The position numbers and the translations under genes are program-made. Shown one piece after another: positions 5,806 through 9,348 of a stretch of 9,348 nt of DNA (position 1 is its first letter; each line of letters begins with the position of its first letter). The notes beneath the pieces were generated by a model, which ran no database searches, was not told the DNA's origin, and worked only from the letters and a program-made list of their open reading frames with translations. This DNA is from Clostridia bacterium (GTDB taxonomy: Bacteria; Bacillota_A; Clostridia; Christensenellales; Aristaeellaceae), in NCBI GenBank assembly GCA_017938645.1, contig JAGBBE010000144.1:1-9348 (forward strand), read 5' to 3'.

Positions 5806-6420
5806 TTACTTCTTCTTTTTCTTCGAGGGTTCCACACGAAGATGAACTTCGGTGATATAGCCGTTCTGCACGGCTTTGGTAATCTTGAAAGTCGTGCCGC
5901 GCTGGAGGAGAAACTCGTTCTCGCTCCTGAAATGAGAAAGGGGCGCGACATAAGCGCCGCGTCCCACACCTGCTGGAACTGTAATAACGAACTGGTACTT
6001 GCCTCCGAAGTTAGCGCCTTGAGATGCTGAGGTCGACATGAAACCCTTATCAACCAAGCGAGCACCGGCTTTAGCCATGGCATTTATCTCAGCCACAGTC
6101 TTATCGCCGCCAAAGATTGCTCCGCTGGCACCGCGATATACAGTAATGCTTCGCTTAAGGTTGAATGTAGCAAGTGCGCGGGTCATCTCATCAACGCATT
6201 GCCGGATATCAGCACGAGCATTGGATAGACCCGTGATTCGCAGGGCATCGTTGATGTCCTCATAATCACTACCGGTGTATCTTCGAACAGCCGCATATTC
6301 GAGTTGGCTGAGCTTATCTTTCCATGAGTTGTACATACCGTTGCTTTGTGTAAGGCCAAAGAAAGCCTCAGATTTTCTGGCATCGGTTGTCTTAAAAGCG
6401 CGGCCACCACGTCCACCCAT
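5806..6420 (-). CDS. ADP-ribosyltransferase, R-S-ExE class
   Basis: This 204-residue protein should transfer ADP-ribose from NAD+ to a target, most likely arginine, as in ARTs of the ADPrib_exo_Tox family. The three hallmark motifs are present in order. Arg96 lies in ITVYRGASG (residues 92-100). Ser129-Thr130-Ser131 lie in KGFMSTSAS (125-133). Glu167-x-Glu169 lies in FRSENEFLLQRGT (164-176). Strands follow, FKITKAV (178-184) and ITEVHLRVEP (189-198), and the protein ends in five lysines. The N-terminal 90 residues are mainly helical, with YAAVRRYTGSDYEDINDAL (42-60) in the usual place of the ART lead helices. No signal peptide is seen, so it acts in the infected cell or is carried in the virion. 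The start is ATG 6420, with GAGGTG in the end of the preceding gene. Unlike many phage ARTs it is not fused to a minor head protein. Confidence 0.9.
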   Translation of the reverse strand: MGGRGGRAFKTTDARKSEAFFGLTQSNGMYNSWKDKLSQLEYAAVRRYTGSDYEDINDALRITGLSNARADIRQCVDEMTRALATFNLKRSITVYRGASGAIFGGDKTVAEINAMAKAGARLVDKGFMSTSASQGANFGGKYQFVITVPAGVGRGAYVAPLSHFRSENEFLLQRGTTFKITKAVQNGYITEVHLRVEPSKKKKK

Positions 6421-6426
6421 AGCGCA

Positions 6427-7047
6427 TCACCTCAGCTCCCGGAGCTTTGCCTGATGAGCTTGGATAGGCACGATGTTTCCGTAGCACCAACTCGGGATCG
6501 TGCCATGAAAAAAGATGGTCGAGGGCTTAAGCCTCGCCATCATCTCTGTATATCCAAGGTTGAACAGGTATCGGCTTTCATTGTCCATTTGCGTTCCTAC
6601 TGAGGAGATCGCAACGGCACCGCCTACAGGCTCGCCATCGAAACACCAGTCGAAGCTTTTCTCATCGCTCCAGGAAATACTAGGTACCACAGTCAGGCCA
6701 TGTTCCTGCCAATAGCGTCCCAGCCAGTGTTTTCGATAGTGATTGTAGATCTGAACAGCCAGAGGAAAGTCGGTGAACAGAGAAAAATCAGGCGTACAGA
6801 CACACTTGAAGTTCTCTAGCATGGGCATGTACAGCTCAACACCAGTCCACACCCTGAAAAACTGATAGTCATCCAGGAAAAAATGAACGCCAAGATCGCC
6901 GGGATTTGGGCAGCGTTTCGCTTGATTAAAGCCGATAAAGTCGCACTTATCGAGCAAAACCGGTGCAATTTCGGGGATATTGAAGCGCCCAACGCCCTCA
7001 TACAGTGCTTTATCCAGATTCTCGCAGTTCCGCATCCACCATGGCAT
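6427..7047 (-). CDS. DUF4417 family protein, function unknown
   Basis: This 206-residue protein matches what I know of the DUF4417 family, found widely in phages and prophages and without a known role. Marks are NPGDLGVHFFLDDYQF (residues 48-63), CTPDFSLFTDFPLA (84-97), YRKHWLGRYWQEHGLTVVPS (104-123), ISWSD (124-128), DWCFDGEP (133-140), VAISSVG (145-151) and a final FHGTIPSWCYGN (180-191). Alternating short strands and helices with conserved polar ends could suggest a barrel-like enzyme, but this is inference only. Conserved Asp, Trp and His residues look more like an active site than a structural protein. The start is ATG 7047, with AGGAGG (7059-7054) 6 nt upstream. It follows the large terminase stop by 21 nt and precedes the ADP-ribosyltransferase by 6 nt. 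Confidence 0.87.
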   Translation of the reverse strand: MPWWMRNCENLDKALYEGVGRFNIPEIAPVLLDKCDFIGFNQAKRCPNPGDLGVHFFLDDYQFFRVWTGVELYMPMLENFKCVCTPDFSLFTDFPLAVQIYNHYRKHWLGRYWQEHGLTVVPSISWSDEKSFDWCFDGEPVGGAVAISSVGTQMDNESRYLFNLGYTEMMARLKPSTIFFHGTIPSWCYGNIVPIQAHQAKLRELR

Positions 7048-7068
7048 ATCGATCCTCCTTTCGGTGGG

Positions 7069-8622
7069 TCAGATAATGAGAAGCCCACGGTCATCGTAGA
7101 CAGAACCGCCACCGCCCAGGTTTTTCATGGCACGATCTAAGGCCATGACCAGAGCAACTGCTCCGTCCACTTTTTCCGTGGACTTCTCTTTATCAATTTT
7201 GAGGTTACCAGCGGGGTCGGTGCGGACGAAGGCATTGTCCATGTTCCATCTCAGCACCGGGTGTCCGCCGTGATTGAGCTTGTGTTCCAGAACGATTCGC
7301 ATCAGCTCCTTGGTAGGAGGCGACATGTCCTTGAAACCTTGCCCAAAGGGTACCATGGTAAAGCCATCATCCTGAAGGGCTTGTACCATCATGGTAGCGT
7401 TCCATCTGTCGTAGGCGATTTCACGGATGTTATACCGTTCGCCTAGTTCGCAGATAAAGCGCTCGATGAAGCCGTAATGAACCACGTTTCCTTCGGTCGT
7501 TTTGATGAATCCCTGTCGTTCCCAAGTATCATACATGACATGGTCACGCCGTACTCGAAGCGGCAAAGTATCCTCAGGCAACCAGAAGAAAGGCAATACA
7601 GTGTATGGCTCCGTTTCATCGCCCGGTGGGAAGACCAATACCAGGGTCGTAAGGTCAGAAGTGGATGAAAGGTCAAGTCCTGCATAACAGGCCCGGCCTT
7701 CCAATGCAATCGGGTTGATAACACCGCCGTTTTCATCCCAACGATCCATGGGCATCCATCGGATAGATTGCTTAACCCACTGATTCAAACGTAGCTGCCG
7801 GAACATATTCTCGTCAGCTGGCGTCTCGAGTGCTTTCCTGTAGGCGTCTCTTACCTTATCAATGGAAATCGTCTGGCCCAGAGATGGGTTGGCAATGTAC
7901 CAGTTCTTTTCATTCTGCCAATCGGCTTCATCCGGCAAGCCAAAGATCACCGGATAGAAACGGGGATCGTGCTTGCGGCCCTCGAGAATATCGAGAGCCT
8001 TTTGATGGACTTCCCAACAGATGGAGTTGCGATCGGTGCCTGCAGTTGTCAAGAAGAACCAAAGCGGCTGCTTTCGAGCATCACCGGAGCCTTGAGTCAT
8101 AACGTCATATAGCGCTCGAGTTGGCTGAGTATGCAACTCATCGAAGATGCAAGCGCTCACGTTCAGACCGTGCTTGGTGGCAACTTCGCTGGACAGAACC
8201 TGATAGATGGAGCCAGTGGGCTGGTAAACCATACGCTTCATGGAAGGGATGATCTTGATTCGTTTCATCAGCGCCGGTGACTGTTTGACCATGTCAACGG
8301 CAACATCAAAAACAATAGCCGCCTGCTGACGATCAGCAGCGCAGCTATAAACCTCGGCCTTCCACTCGTCATCGTTTACGAGCATGTTGAGTGCTATGGC
8401 AGCGCCCAGTTCACTTTTTCCTTGTTTTTTAGGAATCTCTACATAAGCTGTCGTGTACTGGCGCATACTGGGATCATCTTCTCGGACAGTACCAAATACA
8501 TCCTTGATGATTTTTTCCTGCCAGGGCAGCAGTTTGAAGGGCTTCCCGTGGAATTCACCCTTCGTATGGCGTAGGCATTCGATAAAGCGGATAACCCGCT
8601 GGGCTTTGGGTTCGCTGTACAT
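7069..8622 (-). CDS. terL: Terminase large subunit (ATPase and nuclease)
   Basis: This 517-residue protein is the motor that cuts phage DNA and drives it into the head. The ATPase half has Walker A PKKQGKS (residues 64-70), Walker B CIFDE (158-162, with Asp161 and Glu162) and the coupling motif TTAG (192-195). LNQWV (279-283) marks the domain junction. The RNase H-like nuclease half has acidic residues Asp317 in GLDLSSTSD, Asp405 in IAYDRWNA and Asp486 in STEKVDGAVALVMAL. All motor and nuclease residues appear intact. I chose ATG 8622-8620, which overlaps the small-subunit stop as TAATG. An in-frame GTG at 8631 would add three residues and cannot be excluded. The N-terminus is short, beginning at the 'kA.rvi.FiE...h.kG' segment, which is normal for members paired with P27-type small subunits. 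Confidence 0.95.
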   Translation of the reverse strand: MYSEPKAQRVIRFIECLRHTKGEFHGKPFKLLPWQEKIIKDVFGTVREDDPSMRQYTTAYVEIPKKQGKSELGAAIALNMLVNDDEWKAEVYSCAADRQQAAIVFDVAVDMVKQSPALMKRIKIIPSMKRMVYQPTGSIYQVLSSEVATKHGLNVSACIFDELHTQPTRALYDVMTQGSGDARKQPLWFFLTTAGTDRNSICWEVHQKALDILEGRKHDPRFYPVIFGLPDEADWQNEKNWYIANPSLGQTISIDKVRDAYRKALETPADENMFRQLRLNQWVKQSIRWMPMDRWDENGGVINPIALEGRACYAGLDLSSTSDLTTLVLVFPPGDETEPYTVLPFFWLPEDTLPLRVRRDHVMYDTWERQGFIKTTEGNVVHYGFIERFICELGERYNIREIAYDRWNATMMVQALQDDGFTMVPFGQGFKDMSPPTKELMRIVLEHKLNHGGHPVLRWNMDNAFVRTDPAGNLKIDKEKSTEKVDGAVALVMALDRAMKNLGGGGSVYDDRGLLII

Positions 8623-9104
8623 TAGCTCCACCCGCCCTTCAGGAGCGCCTCCATCGGATCTTCAGAACCGCCATCCTCGGTACCGCTGCCAGCAATGATG
8701 CGGGCGCGGGTTGCCGGAGTCAAACCGAACTCAGAACAGAAGGATTGCATAATCTTCAGATTCTGTTGAGCAATGGATACCTGCGGAACTTGCTGTACAT
8801 AACCAGAAGGAGTCTTGAAGATGGATCCGTGCTGAGTGATAAACTCTTCAGCTTCCTTCCAACGTGCATAGGCCTGACAGTAACCTTCAAACGCCGTCTG
8901 GTCAGCCATGGTCAGCACGCCCATCGCTTCGAGAGCTGGAGCGAGGCGCTTCCATTCTTTCTTGGCCTCAGGGAGAAGCCAGGAAGGACACTTGATGGTT
9001 CCCTTGGGAGGAACCGGCTCATTCGTGTTGAGGGGGCGCTTGCCAGGATTGCCTTCAAGCAATTTCAGTGCGGTAGGCTTCGGTTTTCTGCCTCTCGTCG
9101 CCAT
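8622..9104 (-). CDS. terS: Terminase small subunit, P27 family
   Basis: This 160-residue protein recognises phage DNA and hands it to the large subunit. It opens with the basic MATRGRKPKPTALKLLEGNP (residues 1-20) followed by GKRP, the P27-family start. The typical CPSWLLPEAKKEWKRLAPAL (39-58), LTMADQTAFEGYCQAYARW (64-82) and a C-terminal EFGLTPATRARI (125-136) follow, all in the usual order. The start is the ATG at 9104-9102, 8 nt after AGGAGG (9118-9113). A GTG at 9113 is in frame but begins at the last base of that site, so it is rejected. The stop overlaps the large-subunit ATG, which favours balanced production of both. Confidence 0.94.
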   Translation of the reverse strand: MATRGRKPKPTALKLLEGNPGKRPLNTNEPVPPKGTIKCPSWLLPEAKKEWKRLAPALEAMGVLTMADQTAFEGYCQAYARWKEAEEFITQHGSIFKTPSGYVQQVPQVSIAQQNLKIMQSFCSEFGLTPATRARIIAGSGTEDGGSEDPMEALLKGGWS

Positions 9105-9112
9105 GGGAATCA

Positions 9113-9118
9113 CCTCCT
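9113..9118 (-). promoter_or_regulatory. Ribosome binding site deciding the small terminase start
   Basis: AGGAGG lies 8 nt before ATG 9104. The longer frame from GTG 9113 would begin at its last base. Confidence 0.78.
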
Positions 9119-9136
9119 TCCATTAGGTTCGCCATG

Positions 9137-9340
9137 TTAGAGGCCATGAGTTTCATGCAACAGCTCTTTGAGCTGTGCTTTTGTGGGATAACGCTTGCAG
9201 CCGCCTCGGTGTTCAGGACACCAAAGCAGGTACTCGCATTGGGGTTTCATTTCAGAAGCAAAACGAGGAGAAACCTCGGCAACGGCATCGCGCATCTTGA
9301 AGGCAATTTCACGAATGAACTCCTGTGCTCGGACGCACAT
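9137..9340 (-). CDS. Small cysteine-containing hypothetical protein, possibly longer than seen
   Basis: I do not recognise this family. From the ATG at 9340 the frame gives 67 residues. The first half is a helix with alternating charge (AQEFIREIAFKMRDAVAE, residues 5-22). The second half has Cys35, Cys41, His44 and Cys48 in QCEYLLWCPEHRGGCKR (34-50), spaced so that a small zinc site is possible. A final helix, TKAQLKELL, closes it. The frame stays open to the window edge (9348), and any binding site at the 8-nt spacing seen in other genes here would lie just outside, so the true start may be further up. It ends 32 nt before the small terminase start, so it may belong to the same operon. The place just before terminase often holds small packaging or regulatory genes, but no role can be given. 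Confidence 0.5.
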   Translation of the reverse strand: MCVRAQEFIREIAFKMRDAVAEVSPRFASEMKPQCEYLLWCPEHRGGCKRYPTKAQLKELLHETHGL

Positions 9341-9348
9341 TCGCTTAT

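Noticed and set aside
9111..9113. GTG as start of the small terminase, giving 163 residues
   Set aside because: It begins at the last base of the AGGAGG site; ATG 9104 has ideal 8-nt spacing and gives the family-typical MATRGRKPKP start.
8625..9348. A cos or pac site near the small terminase gene
   Set aside because: Such sites often lie here, but I see no paired repeats or other clear mark, and the upstream region is outside the window.

Overview
The window is a compact late (structural) gene module of a tailed phage or prophage of the HK97-capsid, long non-contractile-tail type. All recognisable genes lie on the minus strand, so transcription runs from high to low coordinates. No bacterial housekeeping gene, tRNA, rRNA, integrase or CRISPR is present. 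The host is probably a Bacillota (Firmicutes) bacterium. The reasons are near-consensus AGGAGG Shine-Dalgarno sites in front of many genes, use of TTG starts, a phi13-type major tail protein and a small phi29-like head-fibre protein typical of clostridial prophages. The base composition looks intermediate (about half GC), so a gut clostridium or negativicute would fit, but the genus cannot be read from this sequence. Whether the element is integrated or free cannot be decided here.

Layout in transcription order. (1) A small cysteine-containing hypothetical gene lies at the upstream edge (9137-9340, possibly cut by the window). (2) The DNA packaging motor follows: terminase small subunit (P27 type, 8622-9104) and large subunit (7069-8622). 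(3) Next comes an accessory cluster: a DUF4417 protein (6427-7047), a stand-alone ADP-ribosyltransferase (5806-6420), a 48-residue lysine-rich protein (5644-5790) and an HNH endonuclease (5318-5644). (4) The head genes are the portal (4063-5298), a ClpP-like prohead protease with a Pro/Glu-rich tail (3279-4082) and the major capsid protein with an N-terminal delta-type coiled coil (2059-3264). (5) A strong 12-bp hairpin (2024-2051) and a small head-fibre-like gene (1740-2003) come next. (6) The head-tail joining genes are a gp6-like connector (1459-1743), an SPP1 gp16-like head closure protein (1085-1444), a probable tail terminator (720-1085) and an HK97 gp10-like protein (320-730). (7) The N-terminal third or half of the major tail protein runs off the left edge (1-305).

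The genes form one tightly packed operon with 1- to 20-nt overlaps or gaps under about 60 nt, and no internal promoter was recognised. The terminase loads DNA through the portal into a procapsid of the major capsid protein, matured by the protease; the connector, closure and terminator proteins then join head to tail. The least ordinary part is the accessory cluster between terminase and portal, which combines a complete R-S-ExE ADP-ribosyltransferase with a conserved phage protein of unknown function. No stretch of more than 300 bases lacks a gene.
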